Origin: Gossypium raimondii
Taxonomy: Eukaryota; Streptophyta; Magnoliopsida; Malvales; Malvaceae
Length of the DNA stretch: 64,000 nucleotides
Assembly (NCBI RefSeq): GCF_025698545.1
Contig: NC_068571.1
Span: 53,353,733 to 53,417,732 of the forward strand
Reading direction: 5' to 3'
A program made the translations under genes and the position numbers. The notes beneath the pieces were generated by a model, which searched no databases, was not told the DNA's origin, and was given only the letters and a program-made list of their open reading frames with translations. This document shows, piece by piece, positions 37,601-49,681 of this stretch; within the stretch, counting starts at the first letter, position 1, and every line of letters begins with the position of its first letter.

Positions 37601-39952
37601 TATGTCCTTTTTTCTTACTAATGCCTTTTATTTGTTTTATTTATTGCTATTATTGGTCTTCCTTTGCCAAAATGTTTTCAATGTTTCTTCTTCCAGTATG
37701 CTTGGTTTATAACACTTTGTATCAGGCTATATTCCACCATCAAAAGGCAAAAGAAGGAAAAGAAAAATTAGGCAGTAATTCTCAATTTCTAAGCAACTGA
37801 TTGTTAATAGTATTAAGACCTATTGTTAAGTGGTCAGTCTGATATCATAAAGTCATGGTAACTAAAAAGTTCAAATGCATTCTTTTTGTTATGCCTCTCA
37901 GGTACACAAGTTTCATCCAACCAATAACTGCTTCAAAGCTATATAATGATGTATTCCCTTGTACCTATACTTTATTATTTCCTGGTATATTCTTTGAAGT
38001 TTTTCTTCTAATTTTTTTTCCCTTTTCTGGTTTTCACAGGTCAAGTCACATAAAGATCTTATCCATTTTGAAACTGCTTATGTTGTAAAACTTCACAGTG
38101 TTGCCAAGCTTGCTCCTTCACAAGCTGTGGGTCTACACTCTTCCATGCTTATGAAGCACCAAATTTGTTAGTTCTAACCTGCCCTTTTATTATAATTTGT
38201 ACAGGTTTTTACATTTAATCACCCAGATTACTCAACTAAGAAAAGCAACCAACGGTACAAGAAGCTTCATTTTGTTATACCATGTGACACTGGATCAGCT
38301 ATTGTACATGGTATGTACTATGTAGCAATCAAGTCCACTTAATTTTCCTTCAATTAAATGTTCTAGAAAAATCATGTTGTGCACAGACAAATCTTTTGAG
38401 TGTCCATGGGGTCTGGTTTACACCTATTCCATGAATAATCTTGAAAATAAGTGTAGAAAATGGTATTACAGAATGAGAATCTTGTCTCTTGCTACTATTC
38501 AATTTGCCACAGATTTAACATTTTATTCAATTTTACAATGTTAGGTTCACGGCAATTGTTTTGAACTTATGAAGGGCTTAATGTTGATGAAATTTTAGAT
38601 ATGTCAAATTTCAAGTAGTGTTTTTTTAGAAGTATTGGAGATTGTTTACTTCAAATTGGGGTATGGTGTTGATGGGTACTAATTTCCTTTTCTCAAATGG
38701 AGGAGCATTTTACATGGCTCAATTTTTTTCCATTATCTATAAGAGCATTACGGGTCTATTGGGTGTAGTGTAGAAAGCTAAACTACCTTGAAATTTCTTT
38801 AGTAGATAGGAAACTAATTACTTAGAGAAATGTTTCTCTTGCTCATCATTTCAATTTGCATTCATGTTTATTTTAAAAAATAGTTTACTTGAATGATAAT
38901 CATAAGACATTTTTAGGCCTGACTGTTTGAAAACTTCATTGAAGGATTTGCTGGTTACTTTGATGCAACGCTCTACAAAGATGTACATCTAGGTATTGAG
39001 CCGTCAATGTCTACACCAAACATGTTCAGCTGGTATGCAAACTTCTTCTTCTTGGATTCTTTTGTCCAGGACTCAAGTTTGAAGCTTGTTTAGCTGAGAA
39101 CAAATTTGGAGTTGGATATTCTCATCTATTAGTTAGAGTGTCTGCAAGATCAGAAAATTGATTGACAAATGGCCATGCAACCATTTTTTGGCTTTTAATT
39201 GTATCTGATTTTCTATAGCGTGGACTTGTTGGAAAAGTCCCACAACGAACCGAAAATATGATTTCGGTGTTCAGTAATAGTCTCAGCATATGCATAGTTA
39301 TTATATATGTTTGGTTCTGTTTACTGTTTGGGGAGCAATTGGATTTCTGGTTTTGCTCAGAGACCACGAGAGTGGTGGTTTGTTTATTTTACTTATTTCC
39401 GGTCGTGAAAGCTATTTTAATGAAGATTCGTACTGGCTTGCCAGAATTAGACACAGACTCGGTTTATTTAGAAGTTGAACTAGTGAACATTGCTTATAAC
39501 CGAGTGTTGCTAGAATGTGGGACACATCTTACCATCTATATCCAATTTTGTCAAAAATTACTCTAATTTCTTTCCTTTATAACCGCTCTTCCATAAAATT
39601 GAAAATCTTTGACTGGTGTGGATGGGCAGGTTTGCAATATTTTTCCCACTAAGGCAACCTATATGCGTTCAACCTGGATCCCCTTTAGAAGTACATTTTT
39701 GGCGTTGTTGTGGTTCTACCAAGGTGAGTCCTTTCCCTTTTATTGTTTATAACATAGGACTTCCCTTTTTTGTGTTAAATTTTATTATTTTAAAACCAAA
39801 TTACTTGTTCGTTGTAAAATTGAAAAAGTTAAGGCTGTTTGGTTGGGTGGGGCACAAATCTGATGCAGGTTTGGTATGAATGGTGCGTGACATCTCCTAG
39901 GCCATCACCTATTCACAACAGCAATGGCCGATCATACTGGGTGGGACTTTAG
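31669..39952 (+). CDS. PRMT5: Protein arginine methyltransferase PRMT5 (SKB1/CAU1 orthologue)
   Basis: Type II arginine methyltransferase that symmetrically dimethylates histone H4R3 and spliceosomal Sm proteins; in Arabidopsis it controls flowering, splicing and stress responses. 23 coding exons: 31669-31809, 31910-32027, 32318-32427, 33346-33435, 33533-33598, 33893-33972, 34067-34142, 34297-34383, 34515-34599, 34693-34784, 34870-34905, 35147-35215, 35370-35438, 35573-35626, 35717-35791, 36692-36784, 36888-36991, 37902-37950, 38040-38126, 38205-38310, 38945-39032, 39630-39723 and 39869-39952. The frame closes at 650 aa (Arabidopsis 642). The N-terminal TIM-barrel part includes [16 protein letters not shown]. 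The SAM motif VVGAGRGP is at about 377-384, [11 protein letters not shown] follows, and the double-E loop [15 protein letters not shown] is at about 449-463. The C-terminal barrel ends NGRSYWVGL. All catalytic elements are present. Confidence 0.96.
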
Positions 39953-41068
39953 AACCATTCGGTTGTGAGGAGAGGGAAGATGTATTTGCTTCCTCATTAC
40001 AGGTCAAAGCAGGCAACAAGTGACAGTATATGGTTTCAGGTGTGGCCTTGGAACTAAAGTAAATTGAGAGTTGTACTACCTTTTTGGGTGGATTTAGATG
40101 GGGTTTCAGTTTTAAGTTCTTAGTGTAATGTGCTTGTGCTGTGATATTCTCAGCACTTTAGTGTCGTTTCTGAACTTGATGGATGGATTTTTATGGCAAT
40201 TCAATGTTCAATCTACGAATCAGGAACCTTTTTACACTTGGTCGAGTTTGAGTATATACTACATGGAAATGATCAACTTACGTGAATCTCTGGATTTTAT
40301 TCTTTCAATCAACATCAATTAGTTCAAGCCAGTTCAAGCAGTGAATTTCTTATTATTGTTCTTTTACTGATTCGTGCTTCAGTAATTCAACCGTTGTTTT
40401 TGAAATTGTAAGTGTGGCAATTGCCAAGTTTGAAATGTTTGGTTTTGTTGAAACAGTGGGGGAGCTTTGTACGCTGATTTTGGTTTATCTACACACTAAC
40501 AAAACCTTATCAATGTCATCTCCAAGGTATACAAAGGCAAAATGATTATTTTTTAACCTTCGAAAACCTTCGGACCCTTGAAATTTAACTGCATATTGAT
40601 ATAATGTTAGTAACAAAAAATACAACTACAATTTTCACAAGTCATCTAACAGAATACAACCAAAATATATCTTTTTTCTTTGTTAAACTTACCAAAGATT
40701 ATACTTTAATTTGCATATTGTTAGATCGGGATTAAGAGAAATTTGAGTTTTGGAGTTCTCATTATAATCACAACCAACAAAGTTTAATAATAGCAAAAGG
40801 TTGGCATTTGTACTGCGTGAGCAAGCAGAAATCAGTATGATGGAGGAAAGATCTCTTCTCATAGGTAAATCTGTTCAAATTTGTAGGCATTCTTCACTCG
40901 TATGCTCACAGGCAAATCACCCCAGGATTAATTGGTTTTTCCAATGACATAAAAATGTTCAGTATAACTTAGAGGCTTACATGTCGAAAGGACCTAAATA
41001 GCTACATGAGATGTTAATGCATTTGTTGTGTATTTATGAATAACTTCCCTAAGCTGTTACCTAAATAG
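39953..41068. other. Convergent 3' region between PRMT5 and the rRNA methyltransferase
   Basis: 1.1 kb between two stop codons on opposite strands. It contains the 3' UTRs and no recognisable gene. Short open frames here have no family features. Confidence 0.6.
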
Positions 41069-42671
41069 CTACAACTTCTGAATTACCCTTAGCTTAGCAC
41101 TTCTGCTGCGACGGTTGAAACCTTCTTCCTTTTCAGATGGTGTTATTGGCCTCTTGGTAAGTATTGTTCCATTAGAACCTTGTATCGTCTGTCTAATCCA
41201 TAATTCCTTTTCATCCTCCCCGCCTTCGACGTTCCTTATGGAATTCCTCACTTCTTCACCGATGATCTTAAGGAATGCTTGTTTCACAATTCTGTCCTCT
41301 AAACTATGGAAAGAAATGACAGCAAGCCTACCCCCAGGAGCAAGACAATCAAAACAAGCGTGCAGGGAATCCTCCAGCGTCTTGAGTTCATCATTGACAG
41401 CGATTCTAAGAGCCTGAAACACTCTTGTTGCGGTCTTTATCCAACCTTGCCTACCTCCTACGGGCAAAGTCCTTAACTCGTTAGTAATCCACTAGCACAA
41501 GACTACATGGGATGATGGGATTGAATGGAGAGGGAACCTACCTTTTGTCCCAAGAGTGGCACTCCGAATAACATCAACCAATTCACCAGTGGAATGCAAT
41601 CCACCCTGAAGACGGGCTTGAACAATCTTGTTTTGTAGCAATCGCCAATTCCTTTCTTCTCCATAATCCCGGAGGATTCTACCCACTTCACTATCTGGCC
41701 AAGAATTTAATATATCTTCCGCTTTCAGACTAGCCTGTCATCGGCCTGTTATGGTTAGAAAAGAATAATCATCCACTCCATGGGGAAAGAAAGCAAAAAA
41801 AATGGGAAATACCTGAGGATCCATGCGCATATCAAGGGGTCCATTAGCAAGCACACTGAAGCCTCGGGCAGGATTGTTGACCTGCATGGATGACATTCCT
41901 AAGTCCATTAAGATGCCATCGACTCCGGAAGAGATGTGGTCAACCTGGGTGAGAAGGGATCTGATGTGTCTGAAATTTTTGACAAAAGTGAGAGCTTGGA
42001 AGTTAGGATGAGGGTGAGAATGGGAAATAGCAGCATTGATGCGAGAACGAGCCATACGGAGTGCAAGTGGATCCACATCCATTCCAATGAAAAGCTTGAG
42101 TTCAGGGTGGGACTGGATTATCTGGGAACAACAACAACCACAAGCACAACCGTTTTCAGTAATACAAGACACTTCCACCGTTGTATAGAATATCATAATC
42201 ATAAACACACAGTACAGCTACTACTAAAAGAAAGAAAGAGACCGCAGAAGCATGACCAGCAGCTCCAAGAGTACAATCGACAAAAGAAGACAGAGGCTTT
42301 AAATTTGAAGAGAAGACATCAAGGACTTCACCCAACATAACGGGGATATGGGACTGCTGCATCATTACTGTAGAAGAAGAAGAAGAATCATCGTCCTCCT
42401 CCTTTAAAATGTGAATATCCCCATCCCTGAGCGAACGGGTTCTTCTCTTTTCTTTGGCTAGCCCCTTTTCTTTCTTCTTCTTCTTGCTTGTATCGGTGGT
42501 GATACCCGTACAAGCGGATCTTACGAGGGTCTGCGATCTTGTGGGATATTGATTGCAAAGGAGACGCTTTGCTGATAACGATGCACAGCGTGAGGATACA
42601 GGAAGAGAAATGGAAGCAGACAACATCATCAGCATCATGTGCTTTGCATTTGCATTTGCAGTGGCCGCCAT
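41069..42671 (-). CDS. Chloroplast MraW/RsmH-like 16S rRNA m4C methyltransferase (CMAL type)
   Basis: SAM-dependent methyltransferase of the RsmH (MraW) family, which modifies the N4 of cytosine 1402 (E. coli numbering) in small-subunit rRNA. The Arabidopsis orthologue CMAL (At5g10910) acts on chloroplast 16S rRNA. Four exons on the minus strand, 42671-42243, 42121-41813, 41734-41542 and 41457-41069, close to 439 aa (Arabidopsis about 434). The first 65 residues are Ser/Arg/Ala-rich and look like a transit peptide. The domain begins [13 protein letters not shown], followed by [13 protein letters not shown] (SAM motif I), [30 protein letters not shown] (family signature), [19 protein letters not shown] and [12 protein letters not shown]. 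It is intact. The start gives the longest clean transit peptide. Confidence 0.93.
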
Positions 42672-44911
42672 TGATTATTTATCTACCGGATATCCAACGA
42701 AGTGAGTGAATGAGTTCAGTCCAGTCCCCAGTCAAGGCCAGGCCATGGATTAGGGATTAGAGACAATGGATAAAACTAAAAGCAGTAATAGCAAGAAACA
42801 ACCAGCAGTGGAGAAGAATCGAATGATGAGCCTTCCGTCTCCCTCCCTTCGGCCTTTCCGTTTAAAACCTCTTAGGGCTAAGGCTAAACCTTTGGGCCTC
42901 ATCCTTTCTTATCAGGCCCCTTCCACAGTCCTAACTTCTTAGTTATCCTATCTAACTAAAAATCGACCCAAATTAAGGTGGTTGAAATCAACGATTTATG
43001 AAATGGATCCAACTGTGGATGGAGATCCAATATAGTCTTATGCACTCATTGGTGGCAACTGCCATATGCACAATGGTTAGTGGAATTTACTTTGCAATTA
43101 TAGTATGAAATGAAGAATATCGCTCAATCCACTATTCGACACAATTGCAATTACAGTATGAACAGAGTATTGTTGCAGAAGATATTATGTTTTTTTGGGT
43201 GTTGTTCGGGAGTTGCCAGGAAGAAAGATTTCCCATAACTTACTACTGCCCATATTGCCATGCCTTGAATGGGCCAAAACAATCTCCACCCTCCTAGTAT
43301 AAAGTGAACTCCTTGAAACATAAAGACTGGATGATGCAGTAAGCCTAATGGAGAGTGCACAGCCTTTGGATAAGATGCGTGCATACATGTGATTTGTTGT
43401 ATTTATATATGTCAAATTAAGCTCTTTAAACATTTAAAAGAGTTTATTCTCAAGTATTTTATAGTGTTTTTTTTTTGTTATATTTCTATATTTTATAGAT
43501 TTCATACTTAATTTTAGTTTTAATCACATTTTATTGATTTTTTGAATAAAATGGCAAGTTTATACAATTAGTAACTAAATTATTGAGTTAAGCTTGTTTT
43601 AGGCACTTGGTTGATGCGAAAATGAGAAGAGAAGCCTAATTTGGAGTTAAGGTCGGAACACCAATGCCTTTTCCATCAACTAAGGAGTTGGACTTCAACA
43701 AAATTGCACACTCAAGTGATCTACATCTAGTGTTGCGACACCAATGGGTTGATGTCACGAAACCAATCTCCATGGTCACAACAACAACTTGGCAATGTCA
43801 CAACACCGGCCATAATCCCTAGGAATGAAGAAGTTGAGCTACTTGAGGATAATGTCATGGCAGCGAATGTCATTATCGCGACATTGAAGGACCCAATGAG
43901 CCAAATGTGTAGACTGTCGTGGATGCCGCAACACTGACCCTTGACGAGGCAAAATAGTTGAACAGTAAATTATAAACAAACAAGCTTCAAATCAAATTTT
44001 AAGTGAGCACATAATTGTCATTATTAGGTTAAATACTTATTACCTATAAATAACACCTTATATAAACTATTTGAGTGTGGCTAGGTGAAGTAAAAAACTA
44101 GGTTAGACATTAGACAACTTTTTCTATTCTATTCTTTTTTCCTCTCATTTTAGAGTAGATTTTCTCTATTTTTTGTTTTTCTTTAGAATAAATTTTGTTG
44201 TTAGATTTTCTTCTCTATTGTTGGAGCTTTGTTAATAAAGAATGATCATGCTCTAGCACTTTATCAAATTCATATTTATAAATGAGCATCTTCTCAACCA
44301 TTTTTCCTTTTTACATGTTACTTATCATGTGTTCGATAAAATGCTTGTATAAGATTAGAATGCTTGTATAAGATTAGAGTTTGATTATGTGCTAAATTGG
44401 TTGACGGTTGTTGAAAAACTAATTGTTTTTCTAAGTTGATAATTATCTTGATTATTTGTTTGTTCAATTGTATTGAATTGTATTAGACATTGATACATTT
44501 GTGCCGAATAGTGACACCGAGAGGAGATCTATATGCCTAAGTGAAATTGAAATGAGAGCTTAATGTTGGATCTGGTGTTCTAAATGTATTATATTCATTT
44601 TGTATATTTATATTTTTCGATCAAACTGGTTTAATAATATTCATTAATTATATTATTACCCTTTTGTATATTGTCCTCAAGGTTTTCGCAAGCTAAGCAA
44701 AATAGAAGCAAATATTGACTTACTTGTTATATAATGTTTAACTAATACTAACCAATATTGTGTGGTTAAATCTTAATACGAAAAGATAACTTATATTAAT
44801 AGATAATCCTAAATATGTCCTTAGTCTAATTGGAAATTAGCAAACCAATTGAATGATTATTATGCCGTCTATCAAAACTAATTGAGAAGATACTTTGTCT
44901 TGAGCATTAAA
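42672..44911. other. Intergenic, no gene recognised
   Basis: Contains the promoter side of the rRNA methyltransferase (a TGGGCC box near 42893-42898), then repeat-like AT-rich DNA. Minus-strand open frames at 43151-43433 overlap in two phases and show no family features. TGTTGGATCTGGTG at 44564 resembles a copia LTR start, but no matching end was found. Confidence 0.45.
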
Positions 44912-45459
44912 ATGGATGACTCTTAGAAGATAAAAACGTAGATGTGATTAACTGGATTGAAGATACATCTGAAAGGACCCAAGTAGAATAGATCTTAGAT
45001 CCATTTATGGATTTATTCACTTGTGACATTTATGGCGTGGAATACTTTAATCTCGAGTAGATGATGGACTATGTATATGTGACTCGTATACTTAGATGTA
45101 AGTAAAAGCCTGAGTTCAAAAAGATAAGGAACTGAATGTTGCATTGAGTATACGAATTTTGTAGTATGTTGCGTCATTTTACAATATGGATGACTCTTAG
45201 AAGATAAAAACGTAGATGTGATTAACTGGATTGAAGATACATCTGAAAGGACCCAAGTAGAATAGATCTTAGATCCATTTATGGATTTATTCACTTGTGA
45301 CATTTATGGTGTGGAATACTTTAATCTCGAGTAGATGATGGACTATGTATATGTGACTCGTATACTTAGATGTAAGTAAAAGCCTGAGTTCAAAAAGATA
45401 AGGAACTGAATGTTGCATTGAGTATATGAATTTTGTAGTATGTTGCGTCATTTTACAAT
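44912..45459. repeat. 274 bp tandem duplication
   Basis: Copy 1 is 44912-45185 and copy 2 is 45186-45459. They begin ATGGATGACTCTTAGAAGAT and end TGTTGCGTCATTTTACAAT. By eye they differ at only two positions (GGCGTGG/GGTGTGG and AGTATACG/AGTATATG), so the duplication is recent or has been homogenised. It lies in AT-rich, probably LTR-derived DNA (44564-46250) with no coding capacity. Confidence 0.92.
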
Positions 45460-46252
45460 ACTGGAATTCATAACCCAATTAATGGGTAAATGATATATTC
45501 TAATCGGCATTACATAATAGATGAAAAGTAAACGGGTCACAGGCCGTTTGTCTTTATGATAAATGACTTAATTATTATTTTATAGTAATTGATTTTTAAT
45601 AAAAGAAGATGTAATGATTATAATGAAATAAAATAGGATCATATTGGGAGAGCAGATGTATCCCAAAGATATTAAAAATATCCTATGAGGGTAACACACT
45701 TATGACAAGGTCATTGAGCGAGCATTTATTGAATAGCTTTCGTAATGGTATGCCATTAGGGAAAGCTCAATCATGATATTACAATGGAATGATTTTGTGA
45801 CTAAATAAGTTTATAATTAATATGAGAAAAACTAAAACATAATTATAAATTATTTAAACCCTAATTACATATGTCTAATTGGTCCCTCCTTAGCTCATTG
45901 AAACAAAAAAAAAATGAATTGCATGTAGAACCAGATGAACAAAAATAGATGAAAATGATAAAGTCCGAAAAACAAGTCATATTCACAAATCAATGTGTTT
46001 TCCTACAAAGTAAAGAAATGACTTAAGGATTAATTTAAGTTTTTAAAACTATTATTTAATTAATAAAATAATTAAAATTAATTAAATTAATTAGCCATTG
46101 TGAGTTTATTAAATATATAGCCAACGAAGTAAGGCCATTCCCAATGGTCCATAGATTAAAATCTTTATAATATTCTGAACAATTCATGAACATCACAACA
46201 AATAGAATTAAAACATTTATGGCTGTCTAATATTGCACACCATCATTTAGTT

Positions 46253-46971
46253 ATTGTAACCTTCCCATGGCATATAAGCTACTAGAACGTTTTTTTCCAA
46301 AGCGAGTTCGCCACCAATCGTAGAAACACCATCCGCTAAAATTTGTCCCTTTTTAATGCATTTACCCCGCAAAACCTGGGCAATTTGATGCATACAAGTA
46401 TTTTTGTTGGAACGTTGATACATAACTAATGGAATGCTAGATGCCCGATAAAATAATCTTGTCAGTACCGGTAGAAATGATCTTTCCCTCGTGATCGGCT
46501 ATAGCGAAAACTCCTGAATCTAGAGCCACTTGGCGTTCCAACCTAGTTCCAACAATGCATTTCTCAGAACAAGAAAGCAAAATTGCTTGGCGTTGCATAT
46601 TAGAACTCATTAAAGCCTGATTCGAATCATTATGCTCGATAAAAGGAATGAGAGAAGCTCTAATAGAAAAATATTGAAAATGAAAAATACTTCGAAGATG
46701 AACTTGTTCTCATGCAATAGTCAGGAATTCTTGGCGGTATCGAGCCAGAACAATCTGTTCTTCCTGAATACCCTGATTCAAGGTCAAAGAATTTCCTACC
46801 GCTACTATATAATATTCATCTCAACTTGGGAAAAAATAAAACATCTGTGCTTTTTTTTGATCTCTCAAAGATTTTGTAAAATGGACTTTCTAGAGACCCC
46901 CAATGACCGATCCTAGTATGAATTGCTAAGGGTCCGATAAATCCAACATTGATCCCTTCAAAATTATCATG
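46253..46971 (-). pseudogene. rpoB: Nuclear insertion of chloroplast rpoB (NUPT), decayed
   Basis: Read on the minus strand this is an internal piece of the plastid RNA polymerase beta subunit. It starts at about [18 protein letters not shown], runs through [51 protein letters not shown] and [12 protein letters not shown], and ends at [11 protein letters not shown] short deletion after TDKII (about 46455) and other small indels shift the frame. The region cannot encode a functional subunit, and rpoB belongs in the plastome. The piece covers roughly 240 codons of a protein of about 1070. Confidence 0.9.
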
Positions 46972-47167
46972 ACTTTAAAGGAATTAGAATTTGGTTGAAA
47001 AAAATATTTAATTGAATAAATAAATAAAATTTTTTTAGGGAATAGAAAACATTTATTGAGTCTGAGAAAATTAAAAAATGTTGGGTTAAAAGTCTAAAAA
47101 GCAGATATAATTGGGCCAAATATAGGAGAAACCCAAATACCCTTATCGTAAGAGAGAAGGGCAACAT
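46972..47167. other. Short AT-rich spacer between NUPT and the LTR element
   Basis: 196 bases with no gene. It ends with AACAT (47163-47167), the left target-site candidate of the Ty3/gypsy element; the right copy lies outside the window. Confidence 0.5.
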
Positions 47168-49545
47168 TGTAACGATCCGTTTTTAGTGAAACCGAAATAG
47201 TGGTTTCGGGACCTCAAATCTGATATCATAAAATTTATTTTAATATTATTTTAGTATCTACAGCATGATAATATGATAGTATAAAAAAATTTGTTAAGAA
47301 ATTTTACCGTTTGTATGCTCAATTTGTGAAAAAGGACTAAATCGCATAAAGTGAAAAAGTTGTGTTCTATTAGATAAATGTGTTAAAAAGCTATAGAACT
47401 TTAAAGTGGAGGTCTTTATATGGTAATTAGACCATTAAAAGTGATAGTGGATGAGCATGGCTTGGCAGTTTTGTTATTTTTAAAGTTAGGTAAAGTTAAA
47501 ATGGTAAATAGGAAATAAATGGATAAAGTAAATAAAAAAATATCAACCTATTTGTTTCATCTTATCCACCAAAAAACACAAGGAAAATAGGGGTTTTGAA
47601 GCTTAAAATTCCAGCCACTTAATTCCCTTGCATGTAAATGATCCTTTGTCCTGTTTTTGTTGATTTTTATGTTTTTGGGGCCGTTGTAGCTTAATCTAGC
47701 TAAAGAGAGGATTAAGTTGCAATATGGTTAAAATTTTAGGTTTTTTCAATGTGAAAATGTTAGTTTTTTTATAGTTTTAATGGAAGAAAATGAATTTTTG
47801 TTGTTAGTTAAACAACTTATAAAGAGATTTTTAATGAAATGGCCAATTAGGGGCTAAATTAAGAAATGTAAAATTTGTGTGGTAAATATATGAAATTGTG
47901 AAACGTTTGTGTTGCTATGAGCATATATAAAAATTAGCTAGGCTTGAGTATAGATGAAATTGCATAAATTTCGTTTTACGAGTCCAAGGACTAAATTGTA
48001 AAGAAGTTAAAAGTATAGGGGCAAAATAGTAATTTTTCCATAACATAAATTTTGCATTAAATTGAATAAGAATAAAGATTAAATTTGTTAAATTTGATTG
48101 TATAGATCAAGAAAAACCACGTTCGGAATTAAATCGAAGGAAAAAAGTAGTGGATTGATCGGTCGACTGACTCCATACTAATTCGAGGTAAGTTCGTGTA
48201 ATTACATTGTGTATTTATATACTTTAATTGAAATATATGTATTTGGATTGATTAATTACGATGTATAATTATTGAACGCATTACCGATATAATACGAAAA
48301 AATCGAGCCCCGTTTGAACCTTAGAAATTCGTAGGATACAAATGACATGTCATTAGGGTTACCATTTTGTTTGAGGTCCTGCATGTGTTGCGGACTCACC
48401 ACAGCTCGTATGAGCTTACTGATTTGTAGCTCGTTGGAGCTTACCGATATTCAGGTCGGAGGAGCTTACCGTTTCTTGCTCGTATGAGCCTACATATATA
48501 AGAATTGACAAATTACAGTTCAATACACCTCGTGAGTGCTACCTACGAATCTAATGAGATTCTAAGTGGTTTAACGGGCATAGTGTTATTATGAGATTAT
48601 ATAAGTTCGATACGAACTAGTACATGTATTTACATGGAGATTTTTTATATATATGATATACGGATATACGGTAGAGATGTTTCACGTACATGAAAATTTA
48701 ATAATTGCTGAATTCATACATGATTCTCGGTTTTTATGTGTATACATGGCTAACTTGGTGAATGGTTATGTGATAGGCTTGGGCCAAAATTGAATTGAGT
48801 TGTTCTTTGAGTTATTTACCTAAATTTGTGGTTATACGGTAAGTTTTATTCTAGGTTTTACAAACTTACTAAGCTTAATTGCTTACTCCGTTTATTTTTT
48901 CGTGTTTCATGATAGCATGTGATATTATTACATGTTATTAACTTGAGATTGGTTGGTTTTGAATGCCTATTTATGCAATGGTTATATGCATATTGATGTG
49001 TGTAGGTTGGTACCAATTTGGGGTGGGAAATATGGCTAGGAAAATGACTTATTTTTGTCCACACGGGTAGAGACACGGGCGTGTGTCTCAGCCATGTGTG
49101 ACACACAGTCGTGTATCCTTTGATACTACTATAGAAATTAAGTTAGTAGCTTCACAAGGCCTAGCACACGAGCGTGTGGCTTGGTCGTATGGCACAAGTC
49201 AGTATACCTTCCAGCTTTCACACGGCCTGACATATGGACGTGTGAGGCCATTTCGAAGGGTACATGGCCTGGCACACGGGCGTGTGGCCTAGCCGTGTGA
49301 TCCAAGTCAGTGAGTTACACGGGTTGGGACACGACCGTGTGTCCCCATTTTGAATGCCCATACGGCCTGAGACTATTAATGACTATTTAGGGCCTTAAGG
49401 GCTCGTATTAGGGACTATATGAATGATTTTGAGTGGCTTTTGTTTAGAATGAGAAATGAATATAAAAAGTATGATTGTTTCAGTTATAAGTCTGGTAATG
49501 CTTCGTACTCTGTTCCGACGTCGGATACGGGTTAGGGATGTTACA
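47168..49545 (+). repeat. 5' LTR of the host Ty3/gypsy element
   Basis: 2378 bp, from TGTAACGATCC to GGGTTAGGGATGTTACA, directly followed after five bases by a tRNA-iMet-type primer site. It contains a palindrome array near its 3' end. The start is chosen because it is the reverse-matching TGTAAC terminus; the 3' LTR is not in the window. Confidence 0.85.
49072..49341. repeat. Cluster of CACACGGGCGTGTG-type palindromes in the LTR
   Basis: GACACGGGCGTGTGTC (49072-49087), CACACGAGCGTGTG (49165-49178), CACACGGGCGTGTG (49273-49286) and ACACGACCGTGT (49329-49340), with half-motifs between them such as CACACGGCCTG and GACGTGTGAGG. All are able to form short hairpins. Confidence 0.8.
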
Positions 49546-49550
49546 TTTAT

Positions 49551-49562
49551 TGGTATCAAAGC
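49551..49562 (+). other. Primer binding site, tRNA-iMet type
   Basis: TGGTATCAAAGC, five bases after the LTR end. It matches the usual TGGTATCAGAGC primer site, complementary to the 3' end of initiator tRNA-Met, except for one G-to-A change. Confidence 0.8.
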
Positions 49563-49681
49563 TACGATTTAGTCGATTCTCCAACTAACGTAGCGTATGT
49601 GAGTCTAGCTATATATGCCATTTTATAACCTGTGATAGTGTGACATCTCCTGACAAATTAAAATCATATTTTTCATATAGT

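Noticed and set aside
41936-42340. 134-codon plus-strand open frame
   Set aside because: It is antisense to exons 1-2 of the rRNA methyltransferase and crosses their splice sites; it has no family features.
44564-46250. Possible copia LTR starting TGTTGGATCTGG
   Set aside because: The start is LTR-like, but no CA end with a matching target duplication was found, so boundaries cannot be given.
46632-46916. 94-codon plus-strand open frame
   Set aside because: Antisense to the rpoB-derived insertion.
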